This document shows positions 16,736-24,718 of a stretch of DNA of 64,000 nucleotides, piece by piece; the stretch's first letter is position 1; every line of letters begins with the position of its first letter. The notes under the pieces are model-generated. The model worked only from the letters and a program-made list of their open reading frames with translations, was not told the DNA's origin and searched no databases. The stretch covers positions 1,622,118-1,686,117 of the forward strand of contig NZ_JADWYS010000001.1 in the NCBI RefSeq assembly GCF_015831345.1, given 5' to 3'. The position numbers were made by a program, and so were the translations under genes. This stretch comes from Caenimonas aquaedulcis (GTDB taxonomy: Bacteria; Pseudomonadota; Gammaproteobacteria; Burkholderiales; Burkholderiaceae_C).

Positions 16736-19600
16736 TCAGAAGACGTGACGCACGCCGATGCTGTAGTAGCGGCCGACAGCGCCGCTGTAGTCCAGCGGGT
16801 TGTAGCTGACGGCGCCGTAGGTCGTCTGGTCGATCGGGGGAACGCGGTCGAACAGGTTGCGGATGCCACCGAAGATCTCGGTCTTGTCGCTCAGCTTGAA
16901 GCGAGCCGTGACGTCCACCGTGGTGAAGGAACCGACCTTGCAGACTTCGGTGCCGTCAGCCAGCGTGCTCGCGCACGAGGTGTCTTCCTTGGTGAACTTG
17001 TTGTCCAGCTTTCCGCGGTAGTTGACCGTCGTCGCGACGCGCCATGCGCCCACGTCCCATGCCGCGGTCAGGTTGATGCGGTCCTTGGGCGTGCCGATGC
17101 AGTTCGTCACGTCGCAGTTGCCGTGCGTGCCGGCGAAGTTCGACACCGTGCCGTCCGGGTCCGTGCGCTGCAGCTTCAGCAGGTGCGTCCAGACCAGGCC
17201 CAGGGTCACGCGGCCGTTGCCGCCGCCGAGGTCCCAACGGTGCTTCATGTCGAGGTCGATACCGCGAACCACGGACTCCGAGGAGTTGATGTAGTTGGTC
17301 AGCACGGCCGTGATCGCGCCCGGATCGCCAGGGAAGCCCGGCAGGGCGGTCGATGCGTCACGCGAAACGTGGTTGGCAGCGATGGCCGAGGAAGCGGTTT
17401 CCTGGTTGATCTCGTTCTTGCGCTTGATCTGCCAGAGGTCGACCGTCGCGCTGGTCTTCGGCGTGAGGTCCCACACCATGCCGAGCGTGGTGCTGGTGGA
17501 CTTCTCAGGCTGCAGGTTCGCGTTGGGCGACGTGATGATGGCGACGTTCGCGGGATCGCAGCCGATGGTGCCGGCGGTGGCGGCGCAACGCGCGGGGTCC
17601 GCTGCCGTCGTGAAGGCGGCCAGGCCGCCCACGCCGTTCTCGGCCGAGCTCGGTGCGCGGAAGCCCTTGGCGAACGTGCCGCGGACAGCGAGGCTGTCGA
17701 CCGGCCTCCACTTCGCGCCCAGCTTCGGGGTGACCGAGGTGCCGGTGTCGCTGTAGTGGTCGGCGCGCAGGGCGGCGCTCAGTTCGAGGCGCTTGGTCAC
17801 CGGGAACACTGCTTCGCCGAAGCCGGCGATCACCGTGCGGGAACCATCGTAGGCCGAGTAGCCCAGGCCGATGATGTTGCCCTTGTCGGTACCGGTCGTC
17901 GGTGCGAGGCTGATGGACTCGCGGCGTGCTTCCACGCCGAATGCCACGCCGATCGGGCCGCCGTCGAGCTTGCCCATTTCACGCGAGACCTTCAGGTCGA
18001 TCTGCGTCGTCTTGGCGCTGGCATCGTTGCTGATTTCCGGCGACAGGGCCGCATACAGCGCGGCGGAGTTCAGGCCGGCGTTCTCGCCGATGCGCCAGAA
18101 GGTGCCGGCGGGGAGCGCGGCGTAGGCCGGGTTCTTCATCGCGGCAGCGACGTTGGCGGCGGTGGGGTTCAACAGGGCGAAAGCCACGTCGCGCTGCAGG
18201 AAGCCGCCGCGCGTGTTGGAGACCTTGTTCTCGGAGAACAGGATCGCCGAGTCGTAGTCCCACGAAGCCCAGGTGCCCTTGATGCCGGCCACGAAGCGCG
18301 AGAAGTCGCCGTCGACATGGCTGGTACGCGGGCCGACGTCGGCCGCCAGGTAGCGCAGGCGCGCGGCGGTGCCGAAGTACGGGTTGTCCGGATGCGAAGC
18401 GCCCAGCGCGACGCCGGCGTTGGAGACGGGGCCGCCGGGGTAGCCGGTGGAGCCGCTCACGCCCGACGGGGTGCCGGAGGAATCGGACTTGTTCTTGTAC
18501 AGGTTCAGCTCGGCGTACATCTCGGTGTCCGCATTGAGCTGCTTGGTGAAGCGGCCGAAGAAGTTGATCGTCTTGGCCGACGGCTGCACCTGCGCGTACT
18601 GCTGCGAAGCGTCCGTCAGGCAGCCACCGTTCGGGTCGCCCTGGGGATAGTTGCCGGCGACCGCCGCGCAGGAACCCGGGAAGGAACGGGTGAAGCCGGC
18701 GGTGCCGGAGGTGTCGCTGCGGCTGTAGTACTCCAGCGTCGACGGGTTGCGCACGTTGCCCACCACGGAGCTCACTGCGGCTCCGCGCTCGGCGATGATC
18801 GCGCCCGTGCCGCCGTTGGTGCCGCCGGTGTTCTCGGCGTCGTAGCCTTCCTTGCGCAGGTCGGAGCGGCCGACGGCGCCGCGGCCGGAGCGGTCGCGGT
18901 TCCAGATTTCGTTCTTCTTGCTCACTTCGAGGTTCAGCAGGACGTTGAAGCCTTGCTGGTCGAGGTCGCCGAAGCCGTGGGTCACGGTGGCGCGCGTCTC
19001 GGTGCCGTCGCCGTAGCGCGACTGGCCGACCGATGCGGAGGCGACGGTGCCCTTGAAGTTCTTGCGCAGGATGACGTTCACCACGCCGGCGATGGCGTCG
19101 GAGCCGTAGACCGCGGAGCCGCCGTCCTTCAGGATTTCAACGCGCTCGACCGCTTCCAGCGGGATCACGTTCAGGTCGGCGAAGACCTTCTGGCCGTCGT
19201 CGGCCAGGCCGTAGGGGGCGATGCGGCGGCCATTGATGAGCACCAGGGTCGATGCGGCGCCGAGGCCACGCAGCGACAGGCCGGATGCGCCGGGGGCGAA
19301 GCCGTTGCCGAAGGTGGTGGGCACGGAGCCCTGGTTGTCCGCGGCGAGGGTCTGCAGGAATTCCGCGACGGACGCTTTGCCCGAATTCTGAATCTCTTCT
19401 CGCGAGATGGTCTGAACCGGCGAGGCCGTTTCAGTGTCGGTGCGACGGATGTTGGAACCCGTGACCTCGACGCGTTGCAATGAGGACGAGGACTGGGCAA
19501 GGGTCTCCTGCGCAATCATCATCGACGCGGTGCCGCAAAACGCCGTGATCAGGGCGCGCGCGACCACCGTTTTTCTAAACCTCTGTGTACCGGTTTTCAT
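16736..19600 (-). CDS. TonB-dependent outer-membrane receptor
   Basis: This 954-residue protein has a signal peptide (AFCGTASMMIAQETLAQ, cleavage near 36). The plug begins LQRVEVTGSNIRRTDTETASPVQTI and includes LRGLGAASTLVLINGRR and ERVEILKDGGSAVYGSDAIAGVVNVI. The long beta-barrel ends GRYYSIGVRHVF with the terminal phenylalanine needed for barrel assembly. I chose the ATG at 19600 (MKTGTQRFRK); an earlier GTG lacks a signal sequence in register. The SNIRR plug belongs to the large receptor type common in Xanthomonas and Caulobacter, whose ligands include peptides, glycans and vitamins as well as iron. It follows the exbB-exbD-exbD-tonB genes but sits behind the tonB terminator, so it should have its own promoter. 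Confidence 0.94.
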   Translation of the reverse strand: MKTGTQRFRKTVVARALITAFCGTASMMIAQETLAQSSSSLQRVEVTGSNIRRTDTETASPVQTISREEIQNSGKASVAEFLQTLAADNQGSVPTTFGNGFAPGASGLSLRGLGAASTLVLINGRRIAPYGLADDGQKVFADLNVIPLEAVERVEILKDGGSAVYGSDAIAGVVNVILRKNFKGTVASASVGQSRYGDGTETRATVTHGFGDLDQQGFNVLLNLEVSKKNEIWNRDRSGRGAVGRSDLRKEGYDAENTGGTNGGTGAIIAERGAAVSSVVGNVRNPSTLEYYSRSDTSGTAGFTRSFPGSCAAVAGNYPQGDPNGGCLTDASQQYAQVQPSAKTINFFGRFTKQLNADTEMYAELNLYKNKSDSSGTPSGVSGSTGYPGGPVSNAGVALGASHPDNPYFGTAARLRYLAADVGPRTSHVDGDFSRFVAGIKGTWASWDYDSAILFSENKVSNTRGGFLQRDVAFALLNPTAANVAAAMKNPAYAALPAGTFWRIGENAGLNSAALYAALSPEISNDASAKTTQIDLKVSREMGKLDGGPIGVAFGVEARRESISLAPTTGTDKGNIIGLGYSAYDGSRTVIAGFGEAVFPVTKRLELSAALRADHYSDTGTSVTPKLGAKWRPVDSLAVRGTFAKGFRAPSSAENGVGGLAAFTTAADPARCAATAGTIGCDPANVAIITSPNANLQPEKSTSTTLGMVWDLTPKTSATVDLWQIKRKNEINQETASSAIAANHVSRDASTALPGFPGDPGAITAVLTNYINSSESVVRGIDLDMKHRWDLGGGNGRVTLGLVWTHLLKLQRTDPDGTVSNFAGTHGNCDVTNCIGTPKDRINLTAAWDVGAWRVATTVNYRGKLDNKFTKEDTSCASTLADGTEVCKVGSFTTVDVTARFKLSDKTEIFGGIRNLFDRVPPIDQTTYGAVSYNPLDYSGAVGRYYSIGVRHVF

Positions 19601-19776
19601 GAGTTCTCCAGACTTGTTCCTGCGTAAAAGAGTTTGGGCTTTCTGCCCTCCCCCGAGCTGGGACCGCGAAGCAGGGAACATGACTCCCCTGACCCCGGCG
19701 ATCCAGCAGAGGTTTTTACACAAGTGACATGCTGGCGTCACCCGCTGAATACCCGGGTTTACTCATTGTGTTGCCC
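19601..19776 (-). promoter_or_regulatory. Intergenic region before the TonB-dependent receptor
   Basis: About 176 bases lie between the tonB terminator and the receptor start and should contain the receptor promoter on the minus strand. I see no clear Fur box, riboswitch-like fold or strong -35/-10 pair. No coding signal is visible here. Confidence 0.35.
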
Positions 19777-19807
19777 AAAAACATCGAAGGGGCCTTTCGC
19801 CCCCTTC
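19777..19807 (-). terminator. Rho-independent terminator after tonB
   Basis: Read leftward, GAAGGGG (19801-19807) pairs with CCCCTTC (19786-19792) around a GCGAAAGG loop. Five U follow after a four-base gap (A run 19777-19781). It begins only a few bases past the tonB stop at 19811 and separates tonB from the receptor gene. Confidence 0.78.
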
Positions 19808-19810
19808 CGT

Positions 19811-20464
19811 TCACTCGATCTTGAATACGAATTCCTGCGTGGCGATGATGTCCGCCGATCCCGATATGCAGCGGTATTGCAACATTGCATTGCGTACTGC
19901 CGCGTGGAAAACGCGGGGACCCGACAGGATCTGCACTTCCTTCACCGCACCGTCGCGGATCGTCGCCTGGGCCTTCACGACGCCCTCGGTGCCTTCCTTG
20001 ATGGCGGCACGGGGCATCTCAGGCTTGGCCTGGGTCGGGCAGGCCACGCCCATCTCCTGACGTCCGGCCGGTGCCGCCGGCGGAGCCGGGGGCGGCGGCG
20101 GCGCGATCACCGGGGGTGCCGGTGGCGGCGTCTGGATCGCCTGGATCGCGGGCGCCGAGGTCACGGGAGGCGTGACTTCGGGCGGCGGGACGAAAGGCGG
20201 CGGCGGGGCCTCCACCTTCGGTGCCTGCGGCTTGGGCGGTTCGATGACCTTGGGCGGCGGGGGCGGTGGCGGCGGGATGATGACTTCCTGGATCACGGCC
20301 GCTTCGAGAGGCTTCTTGATGATCTCGAGGCCCTTGCGCGCCGTTCCGGTGACCAGCGCCCACAGCACGATGACGTGGACCAGGACGACGACGCCCCAGC
20401 CCACCATCTTGCGCTTGGGGTCGGCGGCGTTGTAGCCGCGCCTGTGCATGGTGGTGGCGCTCAT
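19811..20464 (-). CDS. tonB: TonB energy transducer
   Basis: This 217-residue protein has a short cytoplasmic N-terminus and one membrane anchor (MVGWGVVVLVHVIVLWALVTG, about 20-40). A periplasmic proline-rich spacer covers about 63-135, with runs of seven or more prolines. The C-terminal TonB domain is at about 140-217 (KPEMPRAAIKEGTEGVVKAQATI). It carries energy from ExbBD to outer-membrane receptors. Two cysteines (VACPTQ and YRCIS) flank the C-terminal domain and could form a disulfide; classic enterobacterial TonB lacks them. Its ATG overlaps the exbD stop (ATGA), so it is translationally coupled. Confidence 0.93.
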   Translation of the reverse strand: MSATTMHRRGYNAADPKRKMVGWGVVVLVHVIVLWALVTGTARKGLEIIKKPLEAAVIQEVIIPPPPPPPPKVIEPPKPQAPKVEAPPPPFVPPPEVTPPVTSAPAIQAIQTPPPAPPVIAPPPPPAPPAAPAGRQEMGVACPTQAKPEMPRAAIKEGTEGVVKAQATIRDGAVKEVQILSGPRVFHAAVRNAMLQYRCISGSADIIATQEFVFKIE

Positions 20465-20886
20465 TGGACGAACTGCTCATGGCCGATGACGGCCATCTTG
20501 GAGAGCCCCTTGCGCTTGGAGGAGGACAGAACGTTCGCGAACACGGCGTACTGGCAGTCCTTGTTGGGGCGGATGTGCACTTCGGGCTGCGGCGTCATCG
20601 TGGAGATGGCGTTCATCTTCTCTTCCAGCTCGGCCGCGTTGACGGGCAGGCCCTGCCAGTACACGGTGCTCTTCTCGTCGATGTCGATCTGAACCTTCTC
20701 GGGCTTGATCGCATCGTTGGGCGGCGTGCCCACGGGCATCTCGAGGTTGACCGCGTGCAGCTGGATGGGGATGGTGATGATCAGCATCACGAGGAGCACC
20801 AGCATCACGTCGATGAGCGGCGTGGTGTTGATGTCCATCATGACGTCGGGATCGCCTTTGCCGAAGCGCCTGGATGGGAGTCCCAT
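20461..20886 (-). CDS. exbD: ExbD/TolR proton-channel subunit, copy 2
   Basis: This 141-residue protein has one membrane segment, MMDINTTPLIDVMLVLLVMLIITI, with the proton-carrying aspartate at about residue 26. A periplasmic domain follows (EVHIRPNKDCQYAVFANVLSSSKRKGL). It forms the motor with ExbB. It is the second of two exbD genes in the operon, 35 bases after the first and overlapping tonB by four bases. The two ExbD proteins share the membrane segment, but their periplasmic parts differ, which suggests division of labour and not simple redundancy. Confidence 0.93.
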   Translation of the reverse strand: MGLPSRRFGKGDPDVMMDINTTPLIDVMLVLLVMLIITIPIQLHAVNLEMPVGTPPNDAIKPEKVQIDIDEKSTVYWQGLPVNAAELEEKMNAISTMTPQPEVHIRPNKDCQYAVFANVLSSSKRKGLSKMAVIGHEQFVQ

Positions 20887-20921
20887 ATGCGTCTTCCTTT
20901 AATTGGATCGCCTTGCGGGCG

Positions 20922-21347
20922 TCAGCCGCCCAGGGGCGGGGGTTCGGTGATGAAAGCCACTTTGACGATGCCGGCGCGCTGGCAGGCCAGCAGCACCTTG
21001 CCCACGCCTTCGTAGCGCGAGGCGAGGTCGCCGCGGATCTGCACTTCGGGCTGCGGGTCCATCTTGGAGACGAGCTTCAGCTTGGCGACCAGGCCGTCGA
21101 CGCTGCTGAGCTTCTGGTCGTACCAGAAGATGCCGCCGCGGCTGTCCACCGAGATGATGACGTTCTCGGGCTTGGTTTCGCGTATCTCGACGCGCTCCTT
21201 GGGGAGCGTGACGGGCACGGATGTGGTGACGACGGGGATGGTGATCAGGAAGATGATCAGCAGCACCAGCATCACGTCCACGAGGGGAGTGGTATTGATC
21301 GCGGAGATGACTTCGTCGTCACCCTGCCCGCCGACTGCCATTGCCAT
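20922..21347 (-). CDS. exbD: ExbD/TolR proton-channel subunit, copy 1
   Basis: This 141-residue protein carries ISAINTTPLVDVMLVLLIIFLIT, with the key membrane aspartate at about residue 24. Its periplasmic domain ends GKVLLACQRAGIVKVAFITEPPPLGG. It lies 30 bases after exbB and 35 bases before the second exbD. By family knowledge it couples proton flow through ExbB to TonB motion. Confidence 0.93.
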   Translation of the reverse strand: MAMAVGGQGDDEVISAINTTPLVDVMLVLLIIFLITIPVVTTSVPVTLPKERVEIRETKPENVIISVDSRGGIFWYDQKLSSVDGLVAKLKLVSKMDPQPEVQIRGDLASRYEGVGKVLLACQRAGIVKVAFITEPPPLGG

Positions 21348-21377
21348 GGCGTTGCTCCGGGGAAAGCCGGGAGCCGC

Positions 21378-22241
21378 TTACGCGGCTTTCCCGGCCGAGC
21401 CCACGATCACGGCGTTGAGTTCGTCGGCGAACTCGCGCACCTCGTCCATGACCGCCTTGTTGCGCTTGGCGAGCCAGTTGTACGCGAGCACGGCGGGAAT
21501 CGCGACCGCGAGGCCGATGGCCGTCATGATCAGCGCTTCGCCCACGGGGCCGGCCACCTTGTCGATGGACGCCTGGCCGGAGATGCCGATGGCGGTCAGG
21601 GCGTGATAGATGCCCCACACCGTGCCGAACAGTCCGACGAACGGGGAGGTGGAGCCCACCGTCGCGAGGAACGCGAGGCCGCTTTGCGTCGTGGCATGCA
21701 CGCGGTCCACGGCGCTGGTGATGCTCATAGGGATCCAGTCGTTCATCGGGATGTGGCTCTTGAGGCCGCCATGGTCCGTGGTGGCCTGCACGCCGGCTTC
21801 GGCGATGAAGCGGTAGGCGCTGTTCTTCTCGAGCGAGCCCGCGCCGTTGCTCACGGTCGCGGCCTGCCAGAACTGCTTGTCGACGGTGCGCGCGTGGCGG
21901 TTCATCTTCGACTGCTCGAGCAGCTTGGTGATCATGATGTACCAGCTGCCGATGGACATGATGGCCAGCAGGATCAGCACGGCGCGTGCGATGTTGTCGG
22001 AGCCCTTCCAGAGGGCTTCGATGCCGTAGGGGTTGTCGACCGTGTCAGCGCTCTTCTTGGCGGCCGAGGCGCCTGGCGCGGGAACGGGTGTGATCGCGGG
22101 GAGCGATGCCGAAGCGGATGCTTCGGCGGCAGGTGCGGCGGCCGGAGCCTGAGCCGCAGCCGGAACACCGGCGAGGGAGAGTGCGAGCAGCAGAAAAGAA
22201 GCTGCGAAAACACGTTTCGGGGCCAGGGATAAGGTCCGCAA
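21378..22241 (-). CDS. exbB: ExbB/TolQ proton-channel subunit with signal-like N-terminal extension
   Basis: The ExbB core has three membrane segments: AVLILLAIMSIGSWYIMI, then GLAFLATVGSTSPFVGLFGTVWGIYHAL, then ALIMTAIGLAVAIPAVLAYNWLA, and ends DELNAVIVGSAGKAA. Ahead of it is a cleavable-looking signal (VFAASFLLLALSLAGVPAAAQA) and an alanine/proline-rich periplasmic stretch, the long form of ExbB. I place the start at a TTG at 22241, because AAAGGA lies six bases before it. That start gives 287 residues beginning MRTLSLAPKRVF. An in-frame GTG at 22292 would add 17 residues but has no ribosome-binding site. It is the first gene of exbB-exbD-exbD-tonB. Confidence 0.9.
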   Translation of the reverse strand: MRTLSLAPKRVFAASFLLLALSLAGVPAAAQAPAAAPAAEASASASLPAITPVPAPGASAAKKSADTVDNPYGIEALWKGSDNIARAVLILLAIMSIGSWYIMITKLLEQSKMNRHARTVDKQFWQAATVSNGAGSLEKNSAYRFIAEAGVQATTDHGGLKSHIPMNDWIPMSITSAVDRVHATTQSGLAFLATVGSTSPFVGLFGTVWGIYHALTAIGISGQASIDKVAGPVGEALIMTAIGLAVAIPAVLAYNWLAKRNKAVMDEVREFADELNAVIVGSAGKAA

Positions 22242-22489
22242 GATAAGTCCTTTGGTGGGTTGGATTGCCAAAAGGCTCTGGGCGCTTGCCACCGGGTAGG
22301 GCGGCTCGCCTCAAGCTTTGCCAAGCCCACGATTATAAATTGATGGGAGCACCCGCCGTCCCCACGCGTCGGCACGCGGTTGATGGTTTACCCGCAGTGC
22401 CGTTTTGGTGCGAAGCGCGTGCGACACCCGATTTTTCCTGCAGCCCAACCACAGGAGAGCGGCGGATTGACGATATAATCGTGGGCTTA
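22242..22489. promoter_or_regulatory. Divergent region between exbB and tRNA-Thr with two TATAAT boxes
   Basis: About 250 bases contain no gene I can support. A perfect minus-strand -10 box TATAAT at 22332-22337 could serve exbB, with a long leader; no good -35 partner is visible. A perfect plus-strand TATAAT at 22474-22479 lies 10 bases before the tRNA and would place transcription start at or just before the mature tRNA. I looked for a Fur box and saw none. Confidence 0.5.
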
Positions 22490-22565
22490 GCCGGTGTAGC
22501 TCAGTCGGTAGAGCAGCTCATTCGTAATGAGAAGGTCGGGTGTTCGATTCATCTCTCCGGCACCA
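22490..22565 (+). tRNA. tRNA-Thr (anticodon CGU)
   Basis: The 76 bases fold as a cloverleaf with the CCA end encoded. The D arm contains GCTCAGTCGGTAGAGC, and the anticodon loop TTCGTAA gives anticodon CGU for threonine (codon ACG). The T loop is TTCGATT. The acceptor stem pairs GCCGG with CCGGC and carries a U6-U67 mismatch. It resembles Escherichia coli tRNA-Thr(CGU) in its anticodon arm. A TATAAT box precedes it and a strong terminator follows. Confidence 0.96.
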
Positions 22566-22569
22566 ATTC

Positions 22570-22606
22570 AAAAGCCCCCTGACCGGTCCCGGTCAGGGGG
22601 CTTTTT
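22570..22606 (+). terminator. Bidirectional rho-independent terminator after tRNA-Thr
   Basis: A 16-base stem runs AAAAGCCCCCTGACCG (22570-22585) against CGGTCAGGGGGCTTTT (22590-22605), with a four-base loop and T at 22602-22606. The A and T runs on both flanks let it work on both strands. It can end the tRNA transcript and the convergent gene at 22637. Confidence 0.94.
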
Positions 22607-22636
22607 CGTTGGAGCCTCGCTGGAGTGCGGTCCCCG

Positions 22637-23029
22637 TCAGATGGGCCGCAGGCGCGATGCAGGCATCAGGTCCTGGAAGTGAGGGATGAGGCCATTGACG
22701 CGTTCGCGTGCTTCGGATTCGCCGTGGCGGTGCGCGATGCACTGGTAGACGTTCGAGCGGAGCATCCACGCTTCGTCGGCGGTGTAGGCACGCTTGAGGC
22801 TCGCCAACACGGAATCGCGCGCCGTGCCCGGACAATCCTGGAGCAACCGGCACATCTGCCGCCTGATGCCGGCCAGATTGTCGGGCTTGGGCGCGGACGG
22901 GGAGCGGCGGGTTTCGACTGCCGCCCACCAGCCTTCCGTCGAGGTTGCCAGGAAATCGTCCGGGGGAGGCGAAGTCTTGCTGGAAGACGACAGCCATCTT
23001 GAAGGGAAGAGTTGCACGGTGGGCCTCAC
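22637..23029 (-). CDS. Hypothetical small soluble protein
   Basis: This 130-residue frame reads like a real globular protein, with helix-forming segments around SVLASLKRAYTADEAWMLRSN and SEARERVNGLIPHFQDL. It has no signal peptide or membrane segment. I prefer it to the overlapping minus frame 22593-23078, which is arginine/proline-rich shadow sequence. The start is uncertain. GTG at 23029 is the longest option, but GAGG is better placed for the GTG at 23017, which would give 126 residues. It converges on the tRNA across the shared terminator. I do not recognise a family. Confidence 0.55.
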   Translation of the reverse strand: MRPTVQLFPSRWLSSSSKTSPPPDDFLATSTEGWWAAVETRRSPSAPKPDNLAGIRRQMCRLLQDCPGTARDSVLASLKRAYTADEAWMLRSNVYQCIAHRHGESEARERVNGLIPHFQDLMPASRLRPI

Positions 23030-23205
23030 ATTCCTTTGAGAGAGTGGGCAGATGGTTGCTGAGCAATATATTTGTCACAAGACGTCTCAGAGACTAGGCA
23101 TGTCGGCTGATTGCGCGACGGCCAGCCATCTCATCCCCGGAAAGCACCCCACGACTGGGCGGAAAGACAGCAGAATCGCGAGACCAGAACTACCGGGAGC
23201 AACCT

Positions 23206-23619
23206 GTGTCCATCTTCAAGAAAACCGCTGCCGCCCTCGCGCTGCTCGCCTGCGCCGGCCTCCAGGCCCAGACCCTCGCGCCGGCCTACACCTATTCCGG
23301 GCTCACCTGGTCGTTCTCGACCACCGCCGCAGGCATTTCACAGTGCAGCACCCTCATCCTCGATGCCACGGGCGACGTGTACAACAGCGACAGCTACGTG
23401 GTCCACGGGCAGCTCGCCTGCCCTGCGCTCGGCGGCAACTACGCGAGCTCGGGCACGGCGTACTTCGACTCGGTGGGCAAGTTCCACATGACGACGAGCC
23501 TGAGCGTCACCTACCAGATGGTGTGCGACAACCTGAGCGGCGCGACGCTCTCGGGTTCCTGCCCCATCTACAACAACCTCGGCGCACAAGTGGGGACGGC
23601 GTTCATCTCGTTCCTGTGA
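23206..23619 (+). CDS. Small secreted cysteine-containing protein, unknown
   Basis: This 137-residue protein has a signal peptide ([22 protein letters not shown]). The mature domain is rich in serine, threonine, tyrosine and glycine, consistent with beta structure. Four mature cysteines (SQCSTL, LACPAL, MVCDNL, SCPIY) are probably two disulfides. It starts at GTG 23206 after a GGGAGC ribosome-binding site. Its stop overlaps the start of the next gene (GTGA), so the two are coupled, and a secreted protein plus a lipoprotein suggests a shared envelope role. No family recognised. Confidence 0.7.
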   Translation: MSIFKKTAAALALLACAGLQAQTLAPAYTYSGLTWSFSTTAAGISQCSTLILDATGDVYNSDSYVVHGQLACPALGGNYASSGTAYFDSVGKFHMTTSLSVTYQMVCDNLSGATLSGSCPIYNNLGAQVGTAFISFL

Positions 23620-24191
23620 GCGCACACCGGCCGATCCGCTGCGCGGCGCTGGCGGCCCTCGCGCTTGCGCTCGCGGCCTGCGATCGCGCCGCGCCTCCCG
23701 CCGAGCCCGCGAAACCCGCCCCGGCGGTTCGCGTGCCGGACACCGCCCCCGCAGCCGCTCCGCCCGTCGCGGCGGCCCCGGCCCTCACCCCGCCGGCGAT
23801 GGCCCTCAAGGGCGTGATGTCGTTCGGCCCGGAGGACCGGCGGTCCGAAGCGCTGCTCGCCGTGGGGGACTCTTCTGCCCAGGCTTTCCATCCCGGGGAC
23901 ACCATCGCCGGCGGCTGGTCGCTGCGCAGCGTCGCGAGCGATCACATCGTGATCGCGCAGGGCGCGACCACGCACCGCATCGATCTCTCGACGGCGCCGG
24001 CGGCCTCCCCGCCCTCCACGGCAGCCGCATCGGCGCGCATCGCGCCGCAGGACAAACCGCTCCCGGGCTTCGTCGAATCCGCCCCACCGCGATTTTCCGC
24101 GACGGACGGACAGGCCAGCGCGCGCAACCGGGCATTCCTCGAAGGCAGGATGCAGCGCCGCGGCGCCGCGTCCCAACCGGGCACGCCGTAA
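23616..24191 (+). CDS. Lipoprotein with GspC/PilP-like domain
   Basis: This 191-residue protein has a lipoprotein signal, with the lipobox LAAC at about 19-22. An alanine/proline-rich linker follows, then a compact domain [43 protein letters not shown]. The pattern of 'value, then GDTI..GW.L..V..D.IVI' resembles the homology region of type II secretion GspC and of PilP. The tail is low complexity. The GTG start overlaps the preceding stop as GTGA. No other secretion or pilus genes are nearby, so any role in such a machine is unproven. Confidence 0.72.
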   Translation: MSAHRPIRCAALAALALALAACDRAAPPAEPAKPAPAVRVPDTAPAAAPPVAAAPALTPPAMALKGVMSFGPEDRRSEALLAVGDSSAQAFHPGDTIAGGWSLRSVASDHIVIAQGATTHRIDLSTAPAASPPSTAAASARIAPQDKPLPGFVESAPPRFSATDGQASARNRAFLEGRMQRRGAASQPGTP

Positions 24192-24235
24192 AGCCGGCCG
24201 GCAGCGGCCGCGGCAATTGCGGCCAGAATGCACGG

Positions 24236-24625
24236 GTGAATGCCGCCATCCTCTCCGTCGTCTCCATCTCCGCGGGCGCGTCGCTCGGCGCGCTGCTGCG
24301 GTGGCTCCTCGCCGTGCGCCTGAATCCCCTGAGCCCCGCCCTGCCGCTGGGCACCCTTGCGGCCAATCTGCTTGGCGGCTACCTCGTCGGCGTGGCAGTG
24401 GCCGTGTTCGCGTCGATGCCCCAGCTTCCGCCCGCAGCTCGCCTCTTCGTCGTCACCGGCTTTCTGGGCGGGCTCACGACCTTCTCCACGTTCTCGGCGG
24501 AGGTCGTTACGCAGTTGCAGCAGGGGCACACCGCATCCGCGCTCGCGATCGCCTTTGCGCACCTGCTCGGCTCCTTCGCGCTCACCGCACTGGGCATCGC
24601 GAGCGTCGCGTGGTTGCGCGGCTAG
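24236..24625 (+). CDS. crcB: Fluoride ion channel CrcB
   Basis: This 129-residue protein has four membrane segments. The Fluc-family signatures are present: GALLRWLL near 18-25, the pore asparagine in [14 protein letters not shown], and [16 protein letters not shown] near 75-90, which holds the Na+ site and the phenylalanine track. It works as a dual-topology homodimer that exports fluoride. Start is GTG 24236. I saw no fluoride riboswitch in the 44 bases before it. A GC-rich hairpin without a T run (GGCCGC at 24206-24211, GCGGCC at 24219-24224) lies between it and the lipoprotein gene. Confidence 0.94.
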   Translation: MNAAILSVVSISAGASLGALLRWLLAVRLNPLSPALPLGTLAANLLGGYLVGVAVAVFASMPQLPPAARLFVVTGFLGGLTTFSTFSAEVVTQLQQGHTASALAIAFAHLLGSFALTALGIASVAWLRG

Positions 24626-24718
24626 GCAATTTCCCTATCCGGCTGCGCCGGTTTCCCCTACGGCCGAGCAGCGCGCGCGGCCCAGACTCTCCCCATGCAA
24701 TTCCGAACGGGGCGAGCG

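Noticed and set aside
16652..19483. A 943-codon plus-strand frame opposite the TonB-dependent receptor
   Set aside because: It is antisense to an intact receptor with signal peptide and terminal phenylalanine, and it reads straight through the receptor's terminator.
19601..19810. A Fur box before the TonB receptor
   Set aside because: No GATAATGAT-like repeats are visible in the region.
22540..22640. tRNA-Thr 3' end as an integration site for a mobile element
   Set aside because: I saw no direct repeat of the tRNA 3' end, no integrase and no change in base composition to the right of the tRNA.
22593..23078. A 161-codon minus-strand frame overlapping the small hypothetical gene at 22637
   Set aside because: It ends inside the tRNA terminator and is proline/arginine-rich; the alternative frame looks more protein-like.
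24192..24235. A fluoride riboswitch ahead of crcB
   Set aside because: The 44-base gap is too short and lacks the conserved crcB-motif segments; only a GC-rich hairpin is present.
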